From Cladochytrium replicatum (Eukaryota > Chytridiomycota > Chytridiomycetes > Cladochytriales > Cladochytriaceae): a DNA stretch of 64,000 nucleotides. Below are positions 46,967 through 58,155 of the stretch, piece after piece (position 1 is the first letter of the stretch; the number at the start of each line of letters is the position of its first letter). The position numbers were made by a program, and so were the translations under genes. The stretch spans positions 186,001 to 250,000 of the forward strand of contig JAHLKD010000084.1 in the NCBI GenBank assembly GCA_025526935.1, in the 5' to 3' direction. The notes beneath the pieces are model-generated. The model was not told the origin of the DNA, made no database searches, and saw only the letters and a list, made by a program, of their open reading frames with translations.

Positions 46967-47847
46967 ATGGTACGTCTGCCATTCGCACAGACTTCGGGTG
47001 GGGTAGAGCTGACTCATGGGGAGGGCGACGACCGAGAGCGCTGCGAGTGTAGATTGGATGGATGGCTCGTAATTTGCGTAGACTCGGATGGATGGATGGA
47101 TGGATGGGAACATTACTTGGATGAGCGGACAACAAATTTGGGGATGCCTTGATCGTTCTGACGACTGGTTAAAGATTCAGTCGATCCCTCAGACGTCTCT
47201 AATTTATATCGGAGGGGACGAATGTTCGAATGTTTGGGGATTTAGACTGACTTTTGGCGGCCCTGCAGGCTGACGAGAACTACGAAGACGTGGACGCCGA
47301 GACTCAGGCTGAGCTCAAGAAGAAGAGGCAGTTCCGCAAGTTCACATACCGCGGTGTCGACCTTGACCAGCTTCTCGACATGAACTCGCAGCAGGTACGG
47401 TTTTCGTCGAATCGAACCAGATTAAAGTACTTACCATAATGGTATTCGCTCAGCTCACCGAGCTCGTCCATGCTCGTGCTCGCAGGCGTTTCCAGAGGGG
47501 TCTGAAGCGAAAGGCGATGAGGTAGGAACAAATTTGATATCTGGTTTTATGGACATTTATTAAGTCTGTCCAGCTTGATCAAGAAGCTCCGCAACGCCAA
47601 GAAGAACGCCCAGCCCAACGAGAAGCCCGACACCGTTAAAACTCACCTCCGTAACATGATCATCGTCCCCGAAATGATCGGCTCGGTGGTCGGTATTCAC
47701 CAGGGAAAGACCTTCAACCAGGTTGAAATTAAGGCGGAGATGGTCGGTCACTACCTTGGCGAGTTCTCTATCTCGTACAAGCCTGTCAAGCACGGGCGAC
47801 CGGGCATCGGTGCCACCCACAGCTCTCGTTTCATCCCTCTCAAGTAG
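46967..47847 (+). CDS. RPS15: 40S ribosomal protein S15 (uS19)
   Basis: Exons 46967-46969 (ATG only), 47269-47394, 47454-47521 and 47574-47847 give 156 aa. The protein reads [12 protein letters not shown], then [48 protein letters not shown] and the near-invariant C-terminus [18 protein letters not shown]. It is a small-subunit head protein near the decoding A site. The ATG is followed at once by GTACGT, and a 299-nt intron leads to GCTGACGAG; this is much longer than other introns here, as is common for ribosomal protein genes, whose first introns often affect expression. The intron carries a short GGAT repeat. Confidence 0.95.
47086..47107 (+). repeat. GGAT tetranucleotide microsatellite in RPS15 intron 1
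   Basis: About five and a half GGAT units in tandem, inside the long first intron. Confidence 0.85.
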
Positions 47848-48009
47848 AGGTGTTAGGTTTACCACAACCAGAGGGCATATTATTGTTCATATTCAAATAC
47901 AATTGCTCAAACGTGGCCATACTGTCTATTCTTTTATTAAAGCAGGCCGCCTTCATGATTTCGGAGCTATGCATCTTCAATTACCACCTCACAAAGATTA
48001 TGAATCAAA

Positions 48010-48509
48010 AAAATGATCAGCCTCGTCCAACCGATTTTTTCCACAATATCTCCAAACTCTCGCACTTGTATTCCTCCTTATCCACTGATCGCACCCTGCT
48101 TCTTCTGTACGCATCAATTCCATCGATCTGCTCCTGGTAATGCTTGTCAACGAACTCCTCCACATGATGAATGGTCCGATATACTGCCGGCGGCCCACCG
48201 ACGAGGTGCAGAAGTGCGGTGAGAGCCCAACCGGGAATGTGCCAGAGCGGCATCAAGCGGGTTCGATGTGCATGAGGCACGAGCTCACGCATCGTTTGCG
48301 AGGTGGATGCGCTCTGCGTTGCGATGTGTGTGCGCGAAATTGCAGAGGGGTTGGGTTGGAGCGAGACGGAGGGACAAGAGGATTCCATCATAAATAAGCA
48401 CAGCGCCATATTCGCTTGCGTGGTCGGTTCGTAGATCGGCGAGGAGTCTGGAGTAGAAGGGCAGTTGTCTTTTGGATAGGAGGAACTGGGATATCTTGCT
48501 GGGTGTCAT
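48010..48509 (-). pseudogene. Broken COQ7-like (demethoxyubiquinone hydroxylase) gene
   Basis: From an ATG at 48509 one frame gives LRTDHASEYGAVLIYDGILL, matching the DHAGEYGA(V/N)-I di-iron segment of COQ7. A second frame continues with MRELVPHAHRTRLMPLWHIPGWAL and VEEFVDKHYQEQI, the later COQ7 core with its second Glu-rich helix. The last expected element (DELxH) appears only as RLDEADHFF in a third frame (48010-48060). No introns explain the changes. It is probably a decayed duplicate of the mitochondrial ubiquinone biosynthesis enzyme; a working copy would be expected elsewhere because COQ7 is needed for ubiquinone. Confidence 0.7.
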
Positions 48510-49068
48510 GACGGCGATTCGCTGGGTTGTACGTGCGTGTTGGGCGGTAAATCAGACGAAAACCCGCTGTCGCACCACCTTCTGAAGACCTACTACTGCT
48601 GCCGCAGCAGCCAGCATCAGTCCCACGCAATTTCTGGAGGCTCTGGTGCCCCGAACTGGGCTTTGTTGTGAAGGCACGATCACAAGCAGAATTTTGCGAA
48701 ATAAACAATAAATATACAATGAACCAAAAGCTGAAGTGAACCTTCACGATTGGCTTCTCCACATTTGGTTACGTCGCGTTTGACTTTGATGAGAGACCCA
48801 TGAGAGAGACTCGGGTTTGCAAATTTACCCAGCATTGGGAATATTCGATGGTTAGTTCGATCATTCAGTACTCTCAGCACCACCTCTTCACCTCTTGGGG
48901 GCTCGTGATCCGAAGCTGATCAAGGGAATCGATCCAACTATTGCACTCATAGAGTGCATTTGGAGAGGCACTTTCTCAATGGGTTGATCGCTTTAAGGTC
49001 CTTTAAGATTCATGATGCATGACAAAAATTGCTCTCATACTAGTCGCTAAAAGAACGCCAAGAGAAAG

Positions 49069-49305
49069 ATGGACTCTGAACGTGACGAGCAGATGAAGAC
49101 AGAACTTTAGAAAAAGGACGAAGAGATAGCTGCCATACTGAGGCAGCTGGAAAAGACAGAACGTCGGTGCACGACGTCGCTTGAACGTCAGGAGAAGATG
49201 AATGTTCAGATAAAACAGGGTCCTATAAACAAAGAGATGCTCGATCACCTGAAGACAATGTGGGAAAAGGTGAAGGAAACCTATCGCGACCGAACTCCGA
49301 CATAA
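49069..49305 (+). pseudogene. Coiled-coil ORF relic with one internal stop
   Basis: From ATG 49069 the frame reads MDSERDEQMKTEL, a TAG stop, then KKDEEIAAILRQLEKTERR, SLERQEKMNVQIKQ and HLKTMWEKVKETYRD before TAA at 49303. The 79-codon frame is strongly helical and charged with heptad-like spacing. It sits just outside the left LTR. Its origin is unknown; it could be a leftover exon. Confidence 0.5.
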
Positions 49306-49358
49306 CACATCGCGAAGCAGTAACAGCGACCAATCTGAAGTTTCTAAACAGCTTATTA

Positions 49359-49950
49359 TGTTGAACAAAGCTGTGGTCTGAATCCTCAGGGTTGTGTGTG
49401 TCGATTCACGGGTTAATGATAATAAGAGATGAATAAAGAAGATTGCACAAGTGCTAGCGCAAGAGAATGCTCCTTGTGTGTATTGCCACAGGCTCCTTAA
49501 ATAAGTGTACTGTCGTTTTGGCTTTTCCTTCCGGAAGATCTGGATCGCAGCGATAAGGTTTGACTCTTCTTCTCACAGGCGTAGCGAAGCATATTCATGC
49601 TAAGCTGTGCATGAGATCTAGCTCTCCTCAACAGGATTGTTCTCACACATGATTCCCACGAACGCGTTAATCATATGTAAACCTTTGCTGTGATCTGATC
49701 TGGGCTTCACTTCTACAAGTGGATGATAGAAAAGTAATGACAGTTTACTATACCTATGGCCGCAATAAATATAACCCATGAAGAAATAACCGGAGGTATC
49801 CAAACTCGTAATAGATCATCATCTATATGCTTTAGTTCAATAGTTAGAAATGTTGCTCGGTGAAGAGTGACATTTCTGTATATCGGGCGTTTGTGTTTTT
49901 GTACTATCAATGACTGGATTGGCCAAGTCCATCAAGCGAAATACTTAACA
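49359..49950 (-). repeat. 3' LTR of copia element 1
   Basis: Runs in plus coordinates from TGTTGAACAAAG to TACTTAACA, so on the element strand it starts TGTTAAGTA and ends GTTCAACA. The purine-rich tract lies directly inside it at 49951-49959. It differs from the other LTR of the same element at ten or more places, including three small gaps. Confidence 0.9.
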
Positions 49951-49959
49951 CACCCCCTC
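49951..49959 (-). other. Polypurine tract of element 1
   Basis: On the element strand GAGGGGGTG lies immediately before the 3' LTR (TGTTAAG), the usual site for plus-strand priming. Confidence 0.7.
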
Positions 49960-50077
49960 AGTCATTAGTTAGGTACAACCGAGAGTATCACTCAATCGAT
50001 CATATCTTTCTGTAAATGCTGAAGTTAATATCCCATTGAAATAAAGGTGAGTTGTATGGGCATCGCCAGTCGGTCGT

Positions 50078-53000
50078 TCAAAATAGTATATTAAGTGAAG
50101 ACTGACTGACTAGCCCCAACGAGCCCCTGTGTTTAAGGTATAATTTACTTCCAAGAGGTTTAGTTAAGATGTCCGCGATCATATCAGAAGTATCCATATG
50201 GTGTAACTCCTGATGTTTCTGTTCAACTTGGAGATTCACAAATCTCTCGCGAACGTCCATGTGTTTGGTCCGTTTGTTGTTGAACAGATTGTTTGCGATA
50301 GACTCGGTGGATTGATTCTCTTGCCATAAACGGAGCGGATTGAACGACGTAATTCCGATACCCGTCATAAGATTTTTCATCCACTTCATCTCACGCGATA
50401 GTTCGTTCAGCGCATACAGTTCGGCTTCCGACGACGAGGCTGCAATAGTCTGTTGTCGAATCGATTGCCAACTGATTGCCGCATTAGCGAACATTACCAC
50501 GTAACCGGTTCGTGAGTATCTATCTGCTTCGCTCGCCCAGTCTGCATCGGCATAACCTTGTGGGTTGTTAGCCGAATCAAACATGTAGAGACCGTCGGGT
50601 CTTAGCATTGGAGACGTGATACCAGTCCGTGTATAGTGTAAACCGTAATCCCAAGTACCGAGTAAATGTCGTTGTAATCGATAGAGAGCCTTTGATTCAG
50701 ACTGTCGAGGATCAATCTGATGTTGTGCCAAAATATTGACTGCGTATGAAATATCCGGTCGTGTCTTAGTCGCCACGTACGATATCTTCATTAACATTGA
50801 TCGAAATTGTGTTGCCTCGGCATCGGACAGTGTTGGTGTGGTCTCATCAAAGATATATGATTTTGACATTGGTGTTTTGGTCGGTTTGATGTTGGTACCC
50901 CATAAGTTCGCTTCTTCGAGAATCTTCTTTACGTACAATGAATTGCTAAGGAAATATCCTTCCGTTGTCTGCAATAACTCCATTTCAGAATCCATTTCGC
51001 CTTCGAAGTACTGCCTACTGTGAACGAAGTTTCCAAATCGGTCTGAAACCGATGATATGCGTTTGGATCTGTGGAAAAATGTAGTATATCATCGACATGA
51101 ACGGTAGTGTGTTCGCGGCTATTATTTGTTGAATTGTATCGCCAGAAATGACAGATGTCTGCAATATTCCTCACGAAACCAACACTGAGATATTGTTTCC
51201 AAAGAGTTTTGTACCATTCTCGAGCTGCCTGGTGTAGACCGTACAGACTTTTGATAAGTCTGCAGACGATGGGTCGATTCCGGAAATCTACTCGCCCGAA
51301 ACCATGAGGGAGTTCGACGTAGTTCTCTTCTTCCAGTATCGCATTGAGATATGCACCCTTGATATCAAACTGGAATATCATCATGCCGACTAATGCTGCT
51401 AATGCAATCAGAAAACGGATTGTGGACGTTTTCGTAACTGGAGAATAGGTTTCATCGAAATCCAATCCTTCAATCTGTGAAAATCCTCGTACGACCCAAC
51501 GTGCTTTGAATCGAGTAATATTGCCATGTTCGTCAAGCTTATATGTGAAAACCCATTTGCCCGATAATAAATTCCGTCCATCAGGTAAAAACGTTTCGGC
51601 CCAAGTATTGTTGCCGACTAGTTGTGTGACTTCCTCCTTCATCGCCGCTAACCAGAATGGAGCCTCATCGGATCGTGATAAAGCCTCACGAAGAGTCTTT
51701 GGTGCAGTCCGTATATTTCCATTCGCAATTGGTTGTGTTGGATATGAGGAATCGGCCTTCAGGGTCCAATCGATATTAGGAACGGATCGGGTAAACAAGG
51801 AATTTTGTTTCCTTTTGGCGTTCGACAAATTTGCACTTGCTTGACGTTTTCGTTTTCTTGCTGCATACGCTTCGTCGACATCTTCTTCAATGAATTGAAG
51901 ATCACTTTCGAGTTGTGCATCATATTCCTCTACAGGAGATACGGAAGACAAATTCGGAGATTCTTCAGTAATGGATTGTGGAGTCGATAAATCAGCATTT
52001 GGATCGTAATCAGCATCGTTTGGGTCATCATCGTCTAGTCCATGTAAATGTTCAACAACATGCATGTCACCGGCTTCTTCTAAGCGGTAATATATGGAGT
52101 CGTCGTTCATATCCTCATCGATTTCTTCGTCTGCAATGGTAGAAATCGGGAAATTGTCTGAGACAAACTCAACAGTCGTCTCTTGCACCCCCTGATCCCC
52201 GGTTGGTATTTGATCAACATCGAAATATGTCCCGGCCTTCAGTGGATATTGTACCGTAAGATCGTCGAGTAACTGTCGGGTAGGATTATAACCAACAAAA
52301 ACTCCCTTGTGGAACGTAACATGGAAGTATTCGCCTATTGTGTTTGTCCGAAAATTGGGTGCTATGACGATCTTCAGGTCTTCACCCTTGTATCCGAGAA
52401 ACAGACCTAGTTCAGACTTGTCTCGGATTCTGCGCGCCAACCTTTGTTTGTGTGAGATCCACAAACTAACGAGTGTTCCAAAGGCGTGGATAGTTGCCAA
52501 ATCTATCCGCTTGTCAAGGTCAGCACAGTACGGAATCGCATTCACAGCTGAATGGAAAGTAGCGTTCTTGACGACCGCAGCGTATAGGATGGAGAGTTGC
52601 ACGAATTGAAGTGTTCGTATTAGTCCAGCTTGTAGCAGCATCGCGTCCGACATATACTTGATCGATTGTATATTCCGCTCTGATAGACCATCGAGTTCCT
52701 TTACTGACGGAGGAGCTGGGTGGACGTGGATGCGAGGAATCTTGGTATTGCACCATTGGATCAACCGTTTCGTAATCAATTCTCCTGAATCGGAACGTAG
52801 TTCAGCAACGTGTAATGGGTGATTGCGATTTTCCACATCAGCGATATGTCGAATCATACTATCCACCGCATCACTCTTTCGATTCAGGAAGTAGATTGTG
52901 ATGAAACGAGGTTGTTCGTCGACAATGATCTGCCAATATCTCTTCTTCTGTCCGTCGTAGATTAAACGTACGACATCGGAAAACAGACGGAAAAGTTTCC

Positions 53001-55259
53001 TCGGAGCTCGACTTATTGTAGAATAAATCGGCTTCTGCTTCAGCTTCGTGCGACTACAGACCAAACAATTCTGCATAATTGATTTGTTGACAAGATTGAA
53101 TGCATCCGGTTCAACCTTGGGCATTTTGATGTTGAGCTTCTCTGCCGTTCGAAAGATCGTCCGTAAGTGGATGTGACCAAACTGCTGGTGTAACTTTGCA
53201 AGTTCGTGTACTGTCACTGGTGATAAGTTGGTGCTCACTCCCACTGTATCTTGAGATGCTCGTTGACATTCATCATCCTTCGTTTGACAAATGCTGTTGT
53301 CTGACATTACATCGAGACCCATCGCGTGAGAAGATCGTACACCAGACGTAAAGTCCATCGACTGATCGAGACCTTCTGCGGATACCGCTACTGCTTTAGC
53401 TCGTTGAGCAATCACATGCCGCGGTTGGTGAGTTCCGACGGTACTAACATCAGCATAGAGATAGTACAAATCTCTTTCCCGTCGCCCAATAATAACGTGT
53501 TCATCCGTATCACCATGCGTGAGGATAACCTTGTCTTTGGTGAAACTCACAATGTCCCCGGAGTCTCCAATGATACTACACACTGATGCAAGTGTGTCTT
53601 CCAGATCAGGAACATAAAGTGCGTTGTGTATTATCTTAATTCGCCCATTGGGTAAAACTACAGATACATCTCCAAAACCACAAACTGGAATTGTATGACT
53701 ATCCACTAGTTCCACCACGTCCTCGTCATTCGTATACGTCAGCGAACTAAAGGCATGACGATTAGGTGTCATCCAACCAGTTGCGCCTGTATCAAGCAAA
53801 CCCACATGATCCTTTGCTTGAACATGTACACGGACAACCTTCTGTGCCGAGTGTGCGTTCACTATCGAAAACATATTTCCGATGTATGTGTCAGCATCTT
53901 CATCAACAGAAGCAGGTTGGGTAAGGTCAAAGATTACTTCTTGGTCAACACCGGTTTGGCGGTTGACTTGTCCTCCGACGAATCATCGCCTGCATCGCCA
54001 CAGCTGGCAATGAATGCACGAAAATCCGTGTCTAAACAAAGACTCTTTGCAGTGAGATAGCGTTTACACGCCGACTGCTTGTGTCCTCGTTTGCCACAGA
54101 AGTTGCATGTGAGATCTGTCTTCTTTGCAGAAGAAGATGTGGACGACCTGGAGTCCTGCGACTGCCTGGTCCGAGTGGAACTGCTACTCCCACCGCTACT
54201 GCCTGAGCCACCCAAGGCACCCTGCTTACGGCATTGAGCATTGGTGTGAGACGAGTTCGGATGCAAGGTACAAATATCCTCCGACTTCGCAACCTTGGCT
54301 TTCGCTTTCGCCTTCGCTTCCTTCGCCTTTGCCTGCATGGCCTTCTTTGTCCCATTAGGCCTACCGGCATCCATGGTGACGTTGAGTTGGACCAATTGGT
54401 TGAGGTCGGTCAAGATATTTGACACTGTTTTGAAGTAATGCGTTGGCTTTTTGTGGAATGGTCGCGGAGCATTCGGATTTGCAGCATCAATTGGATCTTG
54501 TATTAACGCCGGTTCCCATTCGGCATACGCAGAAGTGATCATTTTTCCGAGAAAAGGTACAAGGGTCCGTAGTTCAATTGTCTGCATCGTGATTTTTGCG
54601 ACTAACCGGTTTAGTAGATCCTTGATTACGAGTTCGTCCGGTAAAGAGTTCAGTTTGAGTTCGAACAACTCAGTGAGGTCGGTCACAAACTGCTGAACGC
54701 TTTCTGCCGACTGACCGTTCGTACATTTCAGATCTACCAGCCGTTGCTCCCACATAGAACATTCGATCGGAGCTTGACCGGCAGCACTGAAAATTCGACG
54801 AAGTCCATCGACTTTGCCTTTTGCTGACGCATAAGCTCTGACTCGATTCATGTCGCGTTTTGGGAAACATTTGCATAGAATTCCAACTGCGACGTTATTG
54901 TCCGCTTGTTGTGCACGGTAATCTTGCATCTTGGCACGATATTGCGTACGTAAGCGACTGTTGTGTGTGACGATCGCCAAATGTTCACGTAGTTCTGCTT
55001 CCCATTGTGCTCGTGCTTCGTTAGCAGCTCCGCCAGCAGCTCCGGCGATGACTATCGGACGCTGTGGGCGATTTCCTTCCGCTTCGTAATTGGGACTATC
55101 AGGAAGAGCCATTGGTTCTTGGAGAAGCATAGTGCCAGCGCCGCCACGTAAGTTTGCGTAAGTCTGCACTTGTTCCATGTACAGATCGAAATCCTGCAGC
55201 GTTTTACTGGTGAATGGCTTCGGCCGCGAAGATGTGGCGTCATTCGATCCTGAACCCAT
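50078..55259 (-). pseudogene. gag-pol of copia element 1, broken by two one-base deletions
   Basis: Gag starts at ATG 55259 (MGSGSNDATSS) and has a CCHC knuckle (CNFCGKRGHKQSACKRY). A missing G next to 53937, compared with element 2, produces TAA and ends gag at 441 aa. Protease (LLDTGAT), integrase (HHCC with CLVCSRTK, then D, D and E residues), reverse transcriptase (VHVDDILHF in place of YxDD) and RNase H follow in the next frame. A second deletion, one A in the run near 50982, shifts the reading frame between reverse transcriptase and RNase H. The ancestral state was probably one long gag-pol frame, as suggested by element 2 being open at both sites. RNase H ends at 50078. Confidence 0.9.
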
Positions 55260-55309
55260 CTTGTCGTTGTTGTCCAAAGAAATGTGTTAGCAACGATTCG
55301 TAACTATTG

Positions 55310-55905
55310 TGTTGAACAAAGCTGTGGTCTGGATCCTCAGGTTGTGTGTGTTGTTAATTCATGGGTTAATGTTACTAAGAGATGAATAAAGAAGATTGCG
55401 AGTCACAAGTGCTAGCGCAAGAGAATGCTCCTTGTGTGTATTGCCACAGGCTCCTTAAATAAGTGTACTGTCGTTTTGGCTTTTCCTTCCGGAAGATCTG
55501 GATCGCAGCGATAAGGTTTGACTCTTCTTCTCACAGGCATAGCGAAGCATATTCATGCTAAGCTGTGCGTGAGATCTAGCTCTCAACAGGATTGTTCTCA
55601 CACATGATTCCCACGAACGCCTTAATCATATGTAAACCTTTGCTGTGATCTGATCCGGGCTTCACTTCTACAAGTGGATGATAGAAAAGTAATGACAGTT
55701 TACTATACCTATGGCCGCAATAAATATAACCCATGAAGAAATAACCGGAGGTATCCAAACTCGTAATAGATCATCATCTATATGCTTTAGTTCAATAGTT
55801 AGAAATGTTGCTCGGTGAAGAGTGACATTTCTGTATATCGGGCGTTTGTGTTTTTGTACTATCAATGACTGGATTGGCCAAGTCCATCAATCGAAATACT
55901 TAACA
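55310..55905 (-). repeat. 5' LTR of copia element 1
   Basis: 596 bp, starting TGTTAAGTA and ending GTTCAACA on the element strand. The gag start lies about 50 bases inside it. It contains the same internal 60-codon frame as the other LTR copies, which is a property of the LTR rather than a gene. Confidence 0.9.
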
Positions 55906-55990
55906 CTAACCTCTATCAATGTTACTAGCAATACGATTCTGTCCACCCGGACACTTTCCAAGAAGTCACAACGGAAGTTCTGTAACAAAC

Positions 55991-56803
55991 AATTTCTACC
56001 ACGATAGACCTCGAGAGCTGTGCTTTCTGTGCACCTGGACATTAGAGTCGGTAACGTTCCAGCCACACCACAGCAAAAATGGACGCCGCCTTTGTTAAAC
56101 CAAAGCGTAAGGCAGCGTCCGACGCAAGCCAAAGACTGGTGGACAGTCATCCGCTTGACACACGGAAGCGAAGTCTGCCAGCCCCCCAAATTTCAGAGGC
56201 ATCCAGCGAGGGGAACATCATGCAGGACAAACACAGACGTGTATCAGGACATGGTGGCAACAACAGCGCTCGAGAGCCGAGCTCCACATCTTCTTCCAAT
56301 GACTCCAGCGAGTTGGGCCCGGCTTCTCAGCATGCACCAGAGCTTCCTGCCGACGTTAGTTTTGCTGACTCTTCAGTGCGACAGGAGCCTGCAGCTGGAT
56401 CAGTTCAACCATCAATGCTTTCATCAGACGCAGATGTTGATAGCATGTCGGACTGTAGAGGTAGTCGAGGCGGCATAGCGAAGGATTACTATAAGGTTGA
56501 TAATGGTCTGAGAACATGTTTGGTTGCGAAATGCAAGTGGAGCCAGAAGGTCGATAAGAGGGGATCAACAAAAAACTTCCTCCGGCATCTGAAAAACCAC
56601 CATGGAAGTATTGCCAGGTCGCTTGGACTGTTGGACATCGTCCCCAAGGGACAACAGACATTGAATTTCGGCTCGCAGGAGAAGGAGCAAAACTTTGTGT
56701 TCAATCCAGACGTAGTGTGGCGGTCGATTTTGGACTGGATTGCTGCAGACAATCAGGCTTTTACTGTTGTGGAGAACGAGTTCTTTGTCAGCATGCTGAA
56801 GAC
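55991..56803 (+). mobile_element. hAT transposon fragment 3 (N-terminal half with BED finger)
   Basis: ATG 56079 opens a 261-aa frame starting MDAAFVKPKRKAASDASQ, with the Ser-rich N-terminus and BED finger (CLVAKCKWSQKVDKRG ... FLRHLKNHHGSIAR) intact. It runs to the start of the core (WIAADNQAFTVVENEFF). Similarity to fragment 2 ends at about 56803, after SMLKT; the next 20 codons to the stop are unrelated. It lies in the spacer between the two inverted copia elements. The best preserved N-terminus of the three, but the catalytic core is absent. Confidence 0.85.
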
Positions 56804-57268
56804 TGTTGATGCATGCACATATATGGAACTAGCTACTCCAGTCTTCATCCACTACCGACACTGAGGGGAAATAGCCTTACCAGAGACGTCTGGGACAAGT
56901 TCATGTGTAATCATACATTACATGAAAGAACTGGCATTTCTAACTATTGGTCATGAAGACATGCTCCTTTACTCATTGGAATCTAGTAGAGTTCTGAGAG
57001 TGATCACACGTTTGAGAAAGAATGTGATGCTAATCAGTTTGCTGCTGACAGTTATATCATACTCGAGTACATCTCGTATGATATTAATGCAAGGTACTAC
57101 ATACTTATTTCTCATAGAGAACATGTCATTGTAGACAAGATTATAGCTAATCTTCATGTTCTGCTCACAATGGTTATTGTGAACAATCACTGGGATCTAT
57201 ATCTCTCTATTCGAGAGAATAATGTTTATATTAGATATTTCCATATATCTATAGCCACAGGTTAATTA

Positions 57269-57495
57269 TAAAAGCCGAAACGACAGTATATTTGAATTGT
57301 TTGCACAATTCAAAGAGCCTGTGGCGATATGAGATTTCGGGTGGCTGTGGCGCAAGAGCGTGATTGGAGAAACACGAAACTCTGCACCTACACAGATCAA
57401 CCTGAGGACTATCTCTAGCGCAAGTCCCAGATCAGCAGCACTTAAACTGATCAAATCACATCGCCCTCAAACCAAACTTCGACACAATAGTTATT
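57269..57495 (+). repeat. Diverged relic of a related LTR
   Basis: Blocks match the last part of the copia LTRs in order: AAAGCCGAAACGACAGTATA, GAGCCTGTGGCGATA, ACCTGAGGA and GACACAATAGTTATT. The rest is diverged. It is an older LTR (plus orientation) of the same or a sister family, lying directly upstream of element 2. The stretch 56804-57268 holds nothing else I can name. Confidence 0.65.
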
Positions 57496-57556
57496 GCCAC
57501 AAGGCGCTTCCCCCGATCAACACCAGATCTCCAACGCTTACAGTATGCCTAAGAAC

Positions 57557-58155
57557 TGTTAAGTATTTCGATTGATGGACTTGGCCAATCCAGTCATTGA
57601 TAGTACAAAAACACAAACGCCCGATATACAGAAATGTCACTCTTCACTGAGCAACATTTCTAACTATTGAACTAAAGCATATAGATGATGATCTATTACG
57701 AGTTTGGATACCTCCGGGTATTTCTTCATGGGTTATATTTATTGCGGCCATAGGTATAGTAAACTGTCATTACTTTTCTATCATCCACTTGTAGAAGTGA
57801 AGCCCAGATCAGATCACAGCAAAGGTTTACATATGATTAACGCGTTCGTGGGAATCATGTGTGAGAACAATCCTGTTGAGGAGAGCTAGATCTCACGCAC
57901 AGCTTAGCATGATTATGCTTCGCTACGCCTGTGAGAAGAAGAGTCAAACCTTATCGCTTCGATCCAGATCTTCCGGAAGGAAAAGCCAAAACGACAGTAC
58001 ACTTATTTAAGGAGCCTGTGGCGATACACACAAGGAGCATTCTCTTGCGCTAGTACTTGTGACTCGCAATCTTCTTTATTCATCTCTTAGAAACATTAAC
58101 CCGTGAATTAGCAACACACACAACCTGAGGATCCAGACCACAGCTTTGTTCAACA
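57557..58155 (+). repeat. 5' LTR of copia element 2
   Basis: 599 bp from TGTTAAGTA to GTTCAACA. I see only two substitutions against the 3' LTR at 63330-63928 (near 57719 and 57805), so the pair is young or recently converted. Confidence 0.92.

Larger units (their letters stand above)
49359..55905 (-). mobile_element. Ty1/copia LTR retrotransposon, element 1
   Basis: About 6.5 kb with LTRs at both ends (49359-49950 and 55310-55905), gag-pol inside on the minus strand and a polypurine tract before the 3' LTR. Integrase precedes reverse transcriptase, which defines the Ty1/copia order. Bases flanking the element (TATTA on the left, CTAAC on the right) do not form a target-site duplication, so the present ends may have arisen by recombination rather than one simple insertion. 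It forms the left arm of a large inverted repeat with element 2. Confidence 0.93.
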
